A stretch of 16,465 nucleotides of DNA from an uncultured Clostridia bacterium (GTDB lineage: Bacteria > Bacillota > Clostridia > TANB77 > CAG-508). The DNA lies in contig CALXAS010000010.1 of NCBI GenBank assembly GCA_944386315.1, positions 1 through 16,465 on the forward strand, given 5' to 3'. Numbering within the stretch: the first letter of the stretch is position 1; each line of letters starts with the position of its first letter. The notes below the pieces were generated by a model. That model ran no database searches. It was given only the letters and a program-made list of their open reading frames with translations, and was not told the origin of the DNA. Shown here in pieces: positions 1 to 7,820 of the stretch. Made by a program: the position numbers and the translations under genes.

Positions 1-17
1 TAGCACTTTAAGACAAT

Positions 18-46
18 TAGTTAACTATTAAAGTTAGCTATTTTTT
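18..46 (+). terminator. Rho-independent terminator of an upstream gene
   Basis: A 9-bp stem (TAGTTAACT with AGTTAGCTA, one G-U pair) closes a 5-nt loop and is followed by six Ts at 41-46. It presumably ends a transcript whose gene lies left of the window. No gene is seen between here and mtaB. Confidence 0.65.
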
Positions 47-140
47 GTGCAAAAAGTGCCATAACTTGCTTAACATTGTACCAAAAATTAACATAAAATG
101 CAAGAACTTTCAAAAAGCTCTTTCCTAAAACAAAAAAATG

Positions 141-149
141 TGATAAAAT
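141..149 (+). promoter_or_regulatory. Possible extended -10 promoter of mtaB
   Basis: TGATAAAAT matches an extended -10 (TGnTAAAAT) about 33 bases before the chosen mtaB start. The -35 position (121-126, TTTCCT) is poor, so only the extended -10 supports this. Confidence 0.3.
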
Positions 150-181
150 AATGCAGATATTATAGAAAAGGAATGAGAAAA

Positions 182-1492
182 ATGGAAAAAACAGTAGCAT
201 TTTATACATTAGGCTGTAAAGTAAATCAATATGAAACAAATGCTATGATAGAGCAGTTTATAAAAGCAGGATATACCATAAAAAATTTTACAGAAAAAGC
301 AGATATCTATATTATAAATACTTGCACAGTTACCAATATGGCAGATAGAAAATCCAGACAAATGCTAAGAAAAGTAAAAGAGCATAATCCAGAAGGAATT
401 TTAGTGGCTTGTGGTTGTTATGCACAAGTAGCAAAAGAGGAATTAGAAAAAATACCAGAAATTAATCTTATATTAGGTATTAATGAAAAGAATAAAATAG
501 TAGAATATGTAGAAAACTATGTAAAAGACCATTCCCAAAAAGAATGCATCACAGATGTCATGTATCAAAAAGAGTTTTTAGACTTTGGCACAACAGAGTA
601 TACAGATAAAACAAGAGCAGTAGTAAAAGTGCAAGATGGTTGTGATAGATTTTGTAGCTATTGTATTATTCCCTATGCAAGAGGGCATGTAAGAAGTAGA
701 AAAATAGAAAATGTAGTACAAGAAGTAGAAAAAATTGCGGAAGAGGGCATCAAAGAAGTAGTGATTACTGGTATTCATATTGCCTCTTATGGGAAAGATT
801 TTAAAGAGAAGAAAAATCTAATAGATTTATTAGAGGCGATAGAACCAATTAGGGGAATAGAGAGAATTCGTTTAGGTTCTTTAGAACCAACTATTATTAC
901 AAAGGAATTTTTAGATAGATTGACAAAATTAAAAAAGATATGTCCGCACTTCCATTTATCTTTGCAAAGTGGGTGTGATGCAACACTGCAGAGGATGAAT
1001 CGAAAATATACTACAGAAGAATTTAAGACTAGCGTTCATCTTTTAAGAGAATATTATCCTGATGTAGCATTAACGACAGATGTCATTGTAGGATTTCCAG
1101 GAGAAACAGAAGAAGAATTTGCGCAAACTTATGCATTCTTAAAAGAAATCGACTTTTATAAAATGCACATTTTCCCTTATTCTCCTAGAAGAGGAACAAA
1201 AGCAGCTGTTATGCCAAACCAAGTAGAGGCAAAAGTAAAAGAAGAAAGAAGTAAAAAGTTAATAGAATTATCTAACGAAAATGAAGCAAGACAAAACGAA
1301 AAAGAAATAGGAAAAATAGTAGAAGTATTATTAGAAGAAGAGGACGGAGAATTTTTAAAAGGGCATACTGCAAATTATCATTTAATAAAAGTAAAAATGA
1401 GTCCACAATTTTTAAATACTATTCAAAAAGTAAAAGTAGAAAAAGTAGAAGAATTCGTGTCTTATGCAGTTGCAATTGAGAAAAATGTGTAA
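182..1492 (+). CDS. mtaB: tRNA N6-threonylcarbamoyladenosine(37) methylthiotransferase MtaB
   Basis: Radical-SAM methylthiotransferase that converts t6A37 to ms2t6A37 in tRNAs decoding ANN codons. From the start used here (436 aa), the N-terminal UPF0004 domain carries the three expected cluster cysteines: C12 in TLGCKVNQ, C48 in NTCTVTN and C79 in CGCYAQ. The radical-SAM motif is C154xxxC158xxC161 (DGCDRFCSYC), and a TRAM-like region closes the protein. The TLGCKVNQYET start is typical of the MtaB branch rather than MiaB. An in-frame ATG at 173 lies immediately after AAAGGA (167-172). The ATG at 182 has a normal 9-base spacing from it, so I chose 182. The product fits the family's length (about 430-450 aa). 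alaS follows 39 bases downstream. Confidence 0.93.
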   Translation: MEKTVAFYTLGCKVNQYETNAMIEQFIKAGYTIKNFTEKADIYIINTCTVTNMADRKSRQMLRKVKEHNPEGILVACGCYAQVAKEELEKIPEINLILGINEKNKIVEYVENYVKDHSQKECITDVMYQKEFLDFGTTEYTDKTRAVVKVQDGCDRFCSYCIIPYARGHVRSRKIENVVQEVEKIAEEGIKEVVITGIHIASYGKDFKEKKNLIDLLEAIEPIRGIERIRLGSLEPTIITKEFLDRLTKLKKICPHFHLSLQSGCDATLQRMNRKYTTEEFKTSVHLLREYYPDVALTTDVIVGFPGETEEEFAQTYAFLKEIDFYKMHIFPYSPRRGTKAAVMPNQVEAKVKEERSKKLIELSNENEARQNEKEIGKIVEVLLEEEDGEFLKGHTANYHLIKVKMSPQFLNTIQKVKVEKVEEFVSYAVAIEKNV

Positions 1493-1498
1493 TATAAT
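1470..1498 (+). promoter_or_regulatory. Candidate internal promoter for alaS
   Basis: TTGCAA (1470-1475), a 17-base spacer and a perfect TATAAT (1493-1498) overlap the last codons and stop of mtaB. This would let alaS be transcribed independently of mtaB. It is a match to the sigma-A consensus only. Confidence 0.45.
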
Positions 1499-1531
1499 GG
1501 AAAACAATAAAAAAGCAGAGGAGAGAAGAAC

Positions 1532-3292
1532 ATGCAAGAAGTGAATTTAAAAGAAAAATATTTAAAATTTTTTGAAAGTAAAGGTCATAAAATTATACCA
1601 AGTGCACCACTTATTCCAGAAAATGATCCTACCTGTTTGTTTAATACAGCAGGTATGCAACCATTAGTACCATATTTAAAAGGACAACCTCACCCTTTAG
1701 GCACAAGATTAACAGATGTACAAAAATGTGTTAGATTAACTGATTTAGATGAAATTGGAGATAAAACCCATCATACTTTTTTTGAAATGCTTGGTAATTG
1801 GAGTTTAGGGGACTATTTTAAAAAAGAAGCTATTTCTTGGAGTTTTGAATTTTTAACAAAAGTATTAAACATACCGGTAGAAAAATTAGCAGTAACTGTA
1901 TTTGAGGGAGATGCAACCATTCCAAAAGATGAAGAATCTGCAAATGTATGGAAAAGTTTAGGTATTCCAGAAGAAAGAATTAGTTATTTAGATGCAAGTA
2001 ACAATTTTTGGATAGCAGGAGAAGAAGGACCTTGCGGACCAGATACAGAGATATTCTATTGGAGAAGCAATGAGCCAGTACCAGAAAAACATGACCCAGA
2101 AGATGAAAGATGGGTAGAAATATGGAATAATGTGTTTATGCAATATGAAAAACATGCAGACGGCACAATTGCAGAGCTTCCAAAGAAAAATGTAGATACT
2201 GGTATGGGAGTAGAAAGAACGGTAGCTATTTTAGAGGGAGTAGACGATAACTATTTAACTTCTATTTGGAAAGATATTATAGAGAAAATTGTAGAAATGT
2301 CTCAAACAACTTATGAGGAAAATCCAAAGAGCATTCGTATTATAGCAGACCATATTCGTACAGCTGTATTTATTGCAGCAGATGATTCTGGTATAAAACC
2401 ATCTAACACAGATCAAGGATATATTTTAAGAAGATTAATTAGAAGAATGATAAGACATGCAAAGAAAATTGGTATTGATTTGGAAAGTGGATTTGAAAGA
2501 ACATTAGCAGAAATGATTATAGAAAAATATAAAGACTATTATCCAGAACTAACAAAAAACAAAGAAGTTGTGCTAGATGTTTTAACGAACGAATTAAAGA
2601 AATTTAATCGTACATTAGAAAAAGGATTAAAAGAATTTGAAAAAATGGTTGCACATTTGCAAGGAAACAAGATGGATAAAGATCTAGCCTTTAAGCTATA
2701 TGACACTTATGGTTTCCCGCTAGAATTAACAGTAGAATTAGCACATGAAAAAGGAATAGAAGTAGATGAAGAAGGTTTTGCACAAAAATTCAAAGAGCAT
2801 CAAGAAAAGTCTAGAGCAGGTTCAGAGCAAAAATTTAAAGGTGGATTATCTGGAAATGGAGAGATGGAAACAAAATATCACACCGCAACTCATTTGTTAA
2901 ATGCGGCATTAAAAATAGTAGTCAATAAAGATGTTTACCAAAAAGGATCTAATATTACACCAGAAAGAATGCGTTTTGACTTTACCTGTGACCATAAACT
3001 AACAGATGAAGAGAAAAAGAAAGCAGAGGACTTAGTAAATGAATGGATTAAAGAAGCTCTTCCTGTTACAGTAGAAGAAATGAAAAAAGAAGATGCGTTA
3101 AAATCTGGAGCAGAATGTATGTTTATTGAAAAATATCCAGATATGGTTACGGTATATTCTATCGGAAATGTATCGAAAGAATTATGCGGTGGACCACATG
3201 TGAAAAATACTTCAGAATTAGGACATTTTGTGATTAAAAAAGAGGAAGCAAGTTCCGCAGGGGTAAGACGTATTAAAGCAATTTTAGAATAG
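1532..3292 (+). CDS. alaS: Alanyl-tRNA synthetase, compact form without C-Ala domain
   Basis: Class II synthetase that charges tRNA-Ala. The aminoacylation domain fills roughly residues 1-430 with recognisable AlaRS motifs (FNTAGMQPL, HHTFFEMLGNWSLGDYF, GCVER-like GMGVER). The editing domain follows with both metal-binding motifs: H450xxxH454 (HTATH) and C552xxxH556 (CGGPHV). The protein stops at residue 586, just after the editing domain. Typical bacterial AlaRS is about 875 aa, so the C-terminal DHHA1/C-Ala domain is absent. In E. coli AlaRS the HxxxH motif sits near residue 564, while here it is near 450, so the inter-domain beta-barrel also appears to be missing. The reading frame is clean and the stop is followed by intergenic sequence, so this looks like a real compact form rather than a break. 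Short AlaRS forms are known in some lineages. RBS GAGGAGA precedes ATG. Confidence 0.93.
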   Translation: MQEVNLKEKYLKFFESKGHKIIPSAPLIPENDPTCLFNTAGMQPLVPYLKGQPHPLGTRLTDVQKCVRLTDLDEIGDKTHHTFFEMLGNWSLGDYFKKEAISWSFEFLTKVLNIPVEKLAVTVFEGDATIPKDEESANVWKSLGIPEERISYLDASNNFWIAGEEGPCGPDTEIFYWRSNEPVPEKHDPEDERWVEIWNNVFMQYEKHADGTIAELPKKNVDTGMGVERTVAILEGVDDNYLTSIWKDIIEKIVEMSQTTYEENPKSIRIIADHIRTAVFIAADDSGIKPSNTDQGYILRRLIRRMIRHAKKIGIDLESGFERTLAEMIIEKYKDYYPELTKNKEVVLDVLTNELKKFNRTLEKGLKEFEKMVAHLQGNKMDKDLAFKLYDTYGFPLELTVELAHEKGIEVDEEGFAQKFKEHQEKSRAGSEQKFKGGLSGNGEMETKYHTATHLLNAALKIVVNKDVYQKGSNITPERMRFDFTCDHKLTDEEKKKAEDLVNEWIKEALPVTVEEMKKEDALKSGAECMFIEKYPDMVTVYSIGNVSKELCGGPHVKNTSELGHFVIKKEEASSAGVRRIKAILE

Positions 3293-3324
3293 ATTTTTAG
3301 AAAAAAGATAGGTAATGAAGTAGA

Positions 3325-3340
3325 AGAGATAGTTATCTCT
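3325..3340 (+). repeat. Inverted repeat in the HIT-gene leader
   Basis: AGAGAT and ATCTCT flank AGTT, giving a 6-7 bp hairpin about 6 bases before the AAGGAG ribosome site of the HIT gene. There is no following T-run, so it is not a canonical terminator. It may be a small operator or 5'UTR hairpin, or chance in AT-rich DNA. Confidence 0.3.
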
Positions 3341-3359
3341 CATAAGGAAGGAGTAAATC

Positions 3360-3707
3360 ATGGAAGATTGTGTTTTTTGTAAAATTATAAAAGGAGAAAT
3401 TCCAACAGAAAAAGTGTATGAAACAGAAGAAATATTAGCTTTCAAAGATATTCATCCAGCAGCACCTATTCATATTTTAGTAGTACCTAAAAAACATATT
3501 AGCATGCTAACAGATTTAAAACCAGAAGATGAAGCATTAATTGGTAAAATATATACCACTATCAATAAAATTGCAGAGCAAGAAGGTTTTAAGAAGCAGG
3601 GGTATAGAGTAATTGCTAATTGTGGAAAAGATTCTGGACAAGAAGTAATGCACATACATTTTCATGTGTTAGGTGGTAAAAAATTAGGAGATAAAATTGT
3701 AGGTTAG
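3360..3707 (+). CDS. HIT family (HinT-like) nucleotide-binding hydrolase
   Basis: Cytosolic histidine-triad protein of the HinT type, a family that hydrolyses adenosine 5'-phosphoramidates and acyl-adenylates. The defining triad HxHxH is at residues 98-102 (HIHFH) followed by VLGGK, and the N-terminal CVFCKIIKGEIP segment is typical. At 115 aa it has the usual full length. ATG at 3360 follows AAGGAG with normal spacing. It lies 67 bases after alaS and before a clear terminator, so co-transcription with alaS is likely. HIT enzymes act on aminoacyl-adenylates, so the position next to a synthetase is suggestive, though this is inference. Confidence 0.93.
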   Translation: MEDCVFCKIIKGEIPTEKVYETEEILAFKDIHPAAPIHILVVPKKHISMLTDLKPEDEALIGKIYTTINKIAEQEGFKKQGYRVIANCGKDSGQEVMHIHFHVLGGKKLGDKIVG

Positions 3708-3715
3708 TAGAAAAT

Positions 3716-3742
3716 GGACTGTAGCAATACAGTTCCTTTTTT
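3716..3742 (+). terminator. Rho-independent terminator after the HIT gene
   Basis: An 8-bp stem with one G-U (GGACTGTA with TACAGTTC) closes a GCAA tetraloop and is followed by C and six Ts. It separates the mtaB-alaS-HIT group from the fatty-acid operon. Confidence 0.75.
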
Positions 3743-3761
3743 GCGTAAAAAACTATAAAAT

Positions 3762-3771
3762 TGACCAGTCA
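3762..3771 (+). promoter_or_regulatory. Small palindrome upstream of fabF (possible operator)
   Basis: TGAC-CA-GTCA is a perfect 4+4 inverted repeat with a 2-base spacer, and its first half lies in a TTGACC that could serve as a -35. No well-spaced -10 was found for it. Such dyads can bind TetR-type repressors, but the regulator is unknown and this is weak evidence. Confidence 0.25.
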
Positions 3772-3827
3772 GACTAATAGAGGAAAAGCCAAAAAAATGG
3801 TATAACTATACGAGTATAAAAGGAAAG

Positions 3828-3856
3828 TGAACTTTAAGGAATGTTCCTAAAGTTCA
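3828..3856 (+). promoter_or_regulatory. Long inverted repeat in the fabF leader
   Basis: TGAACTTTAAGGAA and TTCCTAAAGTTCA are complementary except for one bulged A, giving about 13 bp around a very short loop. It ends 9 bases before the GGGAGG ribosome site of fabF. With no T-run it is not a terminator. It could be an operator for the fatty-acid operon or an RNA hairpin close to the ribosome site. Confidence 0.5.
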
Positions 3857-3877
3857 AAATATGAGGGAGGAAAAATA

Positions 3878-5116
3878 ATGGAAAGACGTGTTGTGGTAAC
3901 AGGTTTAGGAGCTATTACACCAATAGGAAATACGGTAGAAGAGTTTTGGAAAGGAATTAAAGAAGGAAAATGTGGAATTGATAAGATTACAAAATTTGAT
4001 ACAACAGATTATAAAGTGAAAATTGCAGCAGAAGTAAAAGGATATAACGAAGACGAGTTTTTTGATAAAAGAACAGCCAAAAGAATGGACTTATTTTCTC
4101 AATATGCTATTGTAGCAGCAAGAGAAGCTATAAAGGATGCAGGAATTACAGCAGAAAATACAGATATGACGAGAGTGGCTACCATTATTAGTACAGGAAT
4201 AGGTGGACTTGGAACCATAGAAAAAGAAAATAGAAATTTAGTAGAAAAAGGTCCAGAGAGAGTTTCTCCTATGTATATTCCCATGTCTATTGTAAATATG
4301 GCAGCAGGGAATGTAGCTATCGATTTAGGATTAAAAGGAGAATCTTTTTGTGTAGTAACAGCATGTGCTAGTGGAACACATTCTATAGGAGAGGCTTATA
4401 GAATGATAAAACATGGATACCAAGATGCAGCAGTAGCAGGAGGAACAGAAGCCTCTATCACACCAACAGGAATTGCAGGTTTTAGCAATATTAAAGCATT
4501 AACACAAGCAGAAGATGTAACAAGAGCAAGTATTCCATTTGATAAAGAAAGAAGTGGGTTTGTCATGGGAGAAGGTGCTGGTGTTTTAGTATTAGAAGAA
4601 TATGAGCATGCGAAAAAGAGAAATGCAAAAATTTATGCAGAAGTAGTAGGATATGGAGCAACTTCAGATGCTTACCATATTACTTCTCCATCACCAGACG
4701 GAGAAGGAGCAGCAAGAGCAATGACAAATGCTATGAAAGAGGCAAAAATTAATCCAGAGCAAGTTACTTATATTAATGCACATGGTACTTCTACTCATTT
4801 AAATGATTTAGGAGAGACACTTGCTGTAAAACTAGCTTTTGGAGAAGCTGCAAATAAAGTAATGATGAGTTCTACAAAAGGAAATACAGGACATTTATTG
4901 GGTGCTGCCGGAGGAGTAGAAGCAGTAGCTTGTGTAAAAGCAATAGAAGATAGTTTTGTACCACCAACAATAGGATACAAAGTACCTGACGAAGAATGTG
5001 ACTTAGATGTTGTACCAAACAAAGGTAGAAATCAAAAAGTAGCTTATGCAATGTCAAATTCTTTAGGATTTGGAGGACACAACAGTTCTATTTTATTTAA
5101 AAATATAGAAGAGTAG
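3878..5116 (+). CDS. fabF: Beta-ketoacyl-ACP synthase II
   Basis: Condensing enzyme of type II fatty-acid synthesis that elongates acyl-ACP with malonyl-ACP. The Cys-His-His active site is visible: the nucleophile in VTACASGTHS, the first His in NAHGTSTHLND and the second in KGNTGHLLGAAGG. The N-terminus RRVVVTGLGAITPIGN and the GFGGHNSS motif near the C-terminus are typical of FabF. The length of 412 aa is normal. ATG at 3878 follows GGGAGG (3865-3870). It opens a tight four-gene operon with accB (10 bases downstream), fabZ and accC. The long inverted repeat just upstream is the most likely control point. Confidence 0.96.
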   Translation: MERRVVVTGLGAITPIGNTVEEFWKGIKEGKCGIDKITKFDTTDYKVKIAAEVKGYNEDEFFDKRTAKRMDLFSQYAIVAAREAIKDAGITAENTDMTRVATIISTGIGGLGTIEKENRNLVEKGPERVSPMYIPMSIVNMAAGNVAIDLGLKGESFCVVTACASGTHSIGEAYRMIKHGYQDAAVAGGTEASITPTGIAGFSNIKALTQAEDVTRASIPFDKERSGFVMGEGAGVLVLEEYEHAKKRNAKIYAEVVGYGATSDAYHITSPSPDGEGAARAMTNAMKEAKINPEQVTYINAHGTSTHLNDLGETLAVKLAFGEAANKVMMSSTKGNTGHLLGAAGGVEAVACVKAIEDSFVPPTIGYKVPDEECDLDVVPNKGRNQKVAYAMSNSLGFGGHNSSILFKNIEE

Positions 5117-5126
5117 GAGGAAGCAG

Positions 5127-5573
5127 ATGAATTACGAGGATATCAAAAAATTAATAGAGGATATGGGAAATTCTAAAATTGATGCTTTAGATATAGAGTT
5201 TCCAGATGGAGTAAAAATTAGTATGAAAAAGAACACTGCACCTGTAGCGCAAGTTCCAGTAGTACCAATGCCAAAAGAAAATGTACAAGTGCAAAATGTG
5301 CAAATAGATACCACTTCAGTAAAAGAAGAGAAAAAAGACGAAAAAGTAATAAAATCACCAATGGTAGGTACTTTTTATGCTAGCAATTCTCCAAAGGAAG
5401 AACCTTTTGTAAAAGTAGGAGACAAAGTAAAAAAAGGACAGGTAGTATGCATTATAGAAGCTATGAAATTAATGAATGAAATTGAGTCAGAATATGATGG
5501 TGAAATTGCAGAAATTTGTGTTTCTAATGAAGAAATGGTAGAATATGGAACACCATTGTTTAAATTAAAATAA
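5127..5573 (+). CDS. accB: Biotin carboxyl carrier protein of acetyl-CoA carboxylase
   Basis: Carrier subunit of acetyl-CoA carboxylase. Biotin on the conserved lysine is carboxylated by AccC and then delivers CO2 to acetyl-CoA. The biotinyl-lysine motif EAMKLMNE places the modified residue at K114. Downstream of a variable, Pro/Val/Gln-rich linker (about residues 36-70), the biotinyl domain starts at KSPMVGTFY. The protein is 148 aa, which is normal for bacterial AccB. AGGAGG sits just before the ATG, 10 bases after fabF, which implies translational linkage within the operon. Confidence 0.96.
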   Translation: MNYEDIKKLIEDMGNSKIDALDIEFPDGVKISMKKNTAPVAQVPVVPMPKENVQVQNVQIDTTSVKEEKKDEKVIKSPMVGTFYASNSPKEEPFVKVGDKVKKGQVVCIIEAMKLMNEIESEYDGEIAEICVSNEEMVEYGTPLFKLK

Positions 5574-5585
5574 AGGAGAAAAAGT

Positions 5586-6008
5586 ATGTTAGATATTAAA
5601 CAAATTATGGAGATTATCCCACAAAGAGCACCATTTTTAATGATAGATAGAGTAGAAGAATTAGTGCCAGGGCAAAGCTGTATTGCTTATAAAAATGTGT
5701 GTATCAATGAACCACATTTTGCAGGACATTTTCCAGGAAACCCTATCATGCCAGGAGTATTAATCGTAGAAGCATTGGCACAAACAGGAGCAGTAGCCAT
5801 TCTTTCTATGGAAGAGAATAAAGGGAAAAATGCCTTGTTTGGCGGAATTGATAAATTACGTTTTAAAAAGCAAGTCGTTCCAGGAGATGTATTAAAATTA
5901 GAAGTACATATTATTAAACAAAAGGGTCCTGTAGGTGTAGGAGAAGCTATTGCCACAGTAGACGGAAAAGTAGCTGCAAAAGGTGAACTTACTTTTGCCA
6001 TTGTATAG
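5586..6008 (+). CDS. fabZ: 3-hydroxyacyl-ACP dehydratase FabZ
   Basis: Hot-dog-fold dehydratase that removes water from 3-hydroxyacyl-ACP in each elongation cycle. The signature HFAGHFPGNPIMPGVL is present. The catalytic His is H48 and the partner acid is E62 in VEALAQ. At 140 aa it has the usual size. AAAGGAG precedes the ATG, with 12 bases between accB and fabZ. The accB-fabZ-accC order is the common clostridial arrangement. Confidence 0.96.
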   Translation: MLDIKQIMEIIPQRAPFLMIDRVEELVPGQSCIAYKNVCINEPHFAGHFPGNPIMPGVLIVEALAQTGAVAILSMEENKGKNALFGGIDKLRFKKQVVPGDVLKLEVHIIKQKGPVGVGEAIATVDGKVAAKGELTFAIV

Positions 6009-6029
6009 TAAAGAAAGGATGAAACATAC

Positions 6030-7379
6030 ATGCTAAGAAAAGTTTTAATTGCGAATCGTGGAGAAATAGCAGTTCGTATTATAAGAGCCTGTAGAGAATT
6101 GGGAATTAGTACAGTAGCAGTTTACTCTGAAGCAGATAAAACAGCGCTACATAAAAGCTTAGCAGATGAATCTGTTTGCATTGGACCAGCATCTTCTGCT
6201 AAAAGCTATTTGAATATAAAAGCGATTATAGAAGCAGCATGCTTAACAGGATGTGACAGTATTCATCCTGGCTTTGGCTTTTTATCAGAAAACAGCCATT
6301 TTGCAAAAATATGTGAAGAAATAGGAATCAAATTTATTGGTCCTTCTCATACGCTAATCGATTTATTAGGCAATAAATCAAAAGCAAAGCAAACTATGAA
6401 AAATGCAGGAGTACCAGTAGTACCAGGTTCAGATGGATTAGTAAATAGCAAGAAGGAAGCTATAGAAATTGCCAAACAAATTGGATATCCTGTTATGCTA
6501 AAAGCATCTGCTGGAGGCGGAGGTAAGGGAATTCGTATTGTAAGAGAAGAAGAAGAACTAAAAAAAGCTTATGATATTGTAAAGCAAGAGGCTTCTGTCT
6601 CTTTTGGTGATGATAGCTTGTATATGGAGAAATATATTGAAAGACCACGTCATGTAGAAATTCAAATTTTAGGTGACGAGCATGGAAATGTAGTACATTT
6701 AGGAGATAGGGACTGTAGCTTGCAAAGAAGAAATCAAAAAATGTTAGAAGAATCTCCAAGCCCTGCTATTTCTGAAAAAACAAGAAAACAGATGGGAGAA
6801 GTAGCTGTAAAGGCAGCAAAAGAAATTGGATATTATAATGCAGGAACCATAGAATTTTTAGTAGATAAAGACCAAAATTTTTATTTTATGGAAATGAATA
6901 CTAGAATACAAGTAGAACATCCTGTTACAGAATTAGTAACTGGTATCGATATGATAAAAGAACAATTAAAAATAGCATCAGGAGAAAAATTGTCTTTTGC
7001 ACAAAAAGATATTACATTTACAGGTCATAGCATGGAAGTAAGAGTAAATGCAGAAAATCCACGTAAAAACTTTATGCCTTGTCCAGGTAAAATAACAGAA
7101 TTGCACTTACCAGGTGGAAATGGAATTCGTGTGGATACAGCTATTTATGCAGGTTATACAGTGCCACAAACTTATGACTCTATGCTAGCAAAAATTATTG
7201 TACATGCAGGCACAAGGGAAGAATGTATTCAGAAAATGAAAAGTGCTTTAGGAGAATGTGTGATAGAAGGAATCGATACCAATATAGATTTCTTATTACA
7301 AATATTAGAAAATAAAGATTTTGTAGAAAATCATTATGATACCTCTTTTATAGAAAAAGAATTTAAATTTATAAAATAA
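6030..7379 (+). CDS. accC: Biotin carboxylase subunit of acetyl-CoA carboxylase
   Basis: ATP-grasp enzyme that carboxylates the biotin on AccB using bicarbonate and ATP. The N-terminal RKVLIANRGEIAVRIIRACRE motif, the glycine-rich ATP lid KASAGGGGKGIRIV and the catalytic EMNTRIQVEHPVTE segment are all intact. The length (449 aa) is that of stand-alone AccC. AGAAAGGATG lies 7 bases before the ATG. In many Clostridia accD and accA follow directly. Here the operon ends in a terminator 42 bases after the stop, so the carboxyltransferase subunits must be encoded elsewhere if the complex is complete. Confidence 0.96.
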   Translation: MLRKVLIANRGEIAVRIIRACRELGISTVAVYSEADKTALHKSLADESVCIGPASSAKSYLNIKAIIEAACLTGCDSIHPGFGFLSENSHFAKICEEIGIKFIGPSHTLIDLLGNKSKAKQTMKNAGVPVVPGSDGLVNSKKEAIEIAKQIGYPVMLKASAGGGGKGIRIVREEEELKKAYDIVKQEASVSFGDDSLYMEKYIERPRHVEIQILGDEHGNVVHLGDRDCSLQRRNQKMLEESPSPAISEKTRKQMGEVAVKAAKEIGYYNAGTIEFLVDKDQNFYFMEMNTRIQVEHPVTELVTGIDMIKEQLKIASGEKLSFAQKDITFTGHSMEVRVNAENPRKNFMPCPGKITELHLPGGNGIRVDTAIYAGYTVPQTYDSMLAKIIVHAGTREECIQKMKSALGECVIEGIDTNIDFLLQILENKDFVENHYDTSFIEKEFKFIK

Positions 7380-7420
7380 AAGAATTATAGTAAATTTTTT
7401 GCGATTTTACAAAAAAACAA

Positions 7421-7466
7421 AAAAGTGATGGAAAGTGTATTCACACTAGAAACTCCATCACTTTTT
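7421..7466. terminator. Bidirectional terminator between accC and the minus-strand zinc-ribbon gene
   Basis: AAAAGTGATGGA (7421-7432) pairs perfectly with TCCATCACTTTT (7454-7465), and a nested 5-bp hairpin (AGTGT/ACACT) sits inside. A T-run follows on the + strand, and the A-run before the stem gives a T-run on the minus strand. It can therefore stop both the convergent accC and 7489-7776 transcripts. Confidence 0.85.
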
Positions 7467-7488
7467 CTTTGGATTTTTTAAGAGGGGT

Positions 7489-7776
7489 TTACACCGCCTC
7501 ATTGTTCGACACGGTGCGAGAGAGGTACTTCTGCATAGCTTTCCTTCTCGCCATCTTCGGCAGGTTCCACTGTGGAATATGGGTAAATACTCCACAGTGT
7601 GGGCAACGGAAAGTGTATCGGAGTACCTTCTCCTCTTCCTGATCAGTTTGCGGAAAGGTGGAAATAAAAATGTCCTTTGCACTTAATACAAGCACTTTTC
7701 CACATCCTTTGTAGTTTTCACCCTTTCCTACACACCGCTGGACAGTTGTCCAGTTTTTTTCAAATGCTGTTTTCAT
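7489..7776 (-). CDS. Small zinc-ribbon-like protein of unknown function, GC-rich
   Basis: A 95-aa protein that I do not recognise by name. It has four cysteines in two pairs, C15 and C25 (RCVGKGENYKGCGK) and C58xxC61 (FRCPHCG), which suggests a single zinc-ribbon fold. The C-terminal third is basic (MARRKAMQKYLSR), compatible with nucleic-acid binding but not proof of it. The ATG at 7776 is preceded on the minus strand by AGGAGGG with 5-base spacing. An upstream in-frame ATG at 7806 has no such site. By hand count, 111 of 240 bases in 7501-7740 are G or C (about 46%), clearly above the AT-rich flanks. This points to recent acquisition or unusual constraint. It has its own strong promoter and terminator, so it is a stand-alone unit. 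Confidence 0.75.
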   Translation of the reverse strand: MKTAFEKNWTTVQRCVGKGENYKGCGKVLVLSAKDIFISTFPQTDQEEEKVLRYTFRCPHCGVFTHIPQWNLPKMARRKAMQKYLSRTVSNNEAV

Positions 7777-7820
7777 AAAAACCCTCCTGTAAAAACAATT
7801 GCACATTAGCTACAAAAATA

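Noticed and set aside
3..59. Outer dyad GCACTTT / AAAGTGC around the first terminator
   Set aside because: It can pair around the terminator, but it is short, at the window edge and without context, so no function is claimed.
1493..1531. A T-box or other riboswitch before alaS
   Set aside because: The gap to mtaB is only 39 bases, too short for a T-box leader, and no T-box sequence is visible.
5687..6031. Long minus-strand open frame opposite fabZ
   Set aside because: It is antisense to a strongly supported gene, with no ribosome site or domain. Similar antisense frames opposite alaS, fabF, accC and the patatin gene were dismissed for the same reason.
7458..7682. Minus-strand open frame of 74 codons overlapping the zinc-ribbon gene
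   Set aside because: It lies in another frame of the same DNA, runs through the terminator stem, has no ribosome site, and lacks the coherent cysteine pattern of the 7489-7776 frame.
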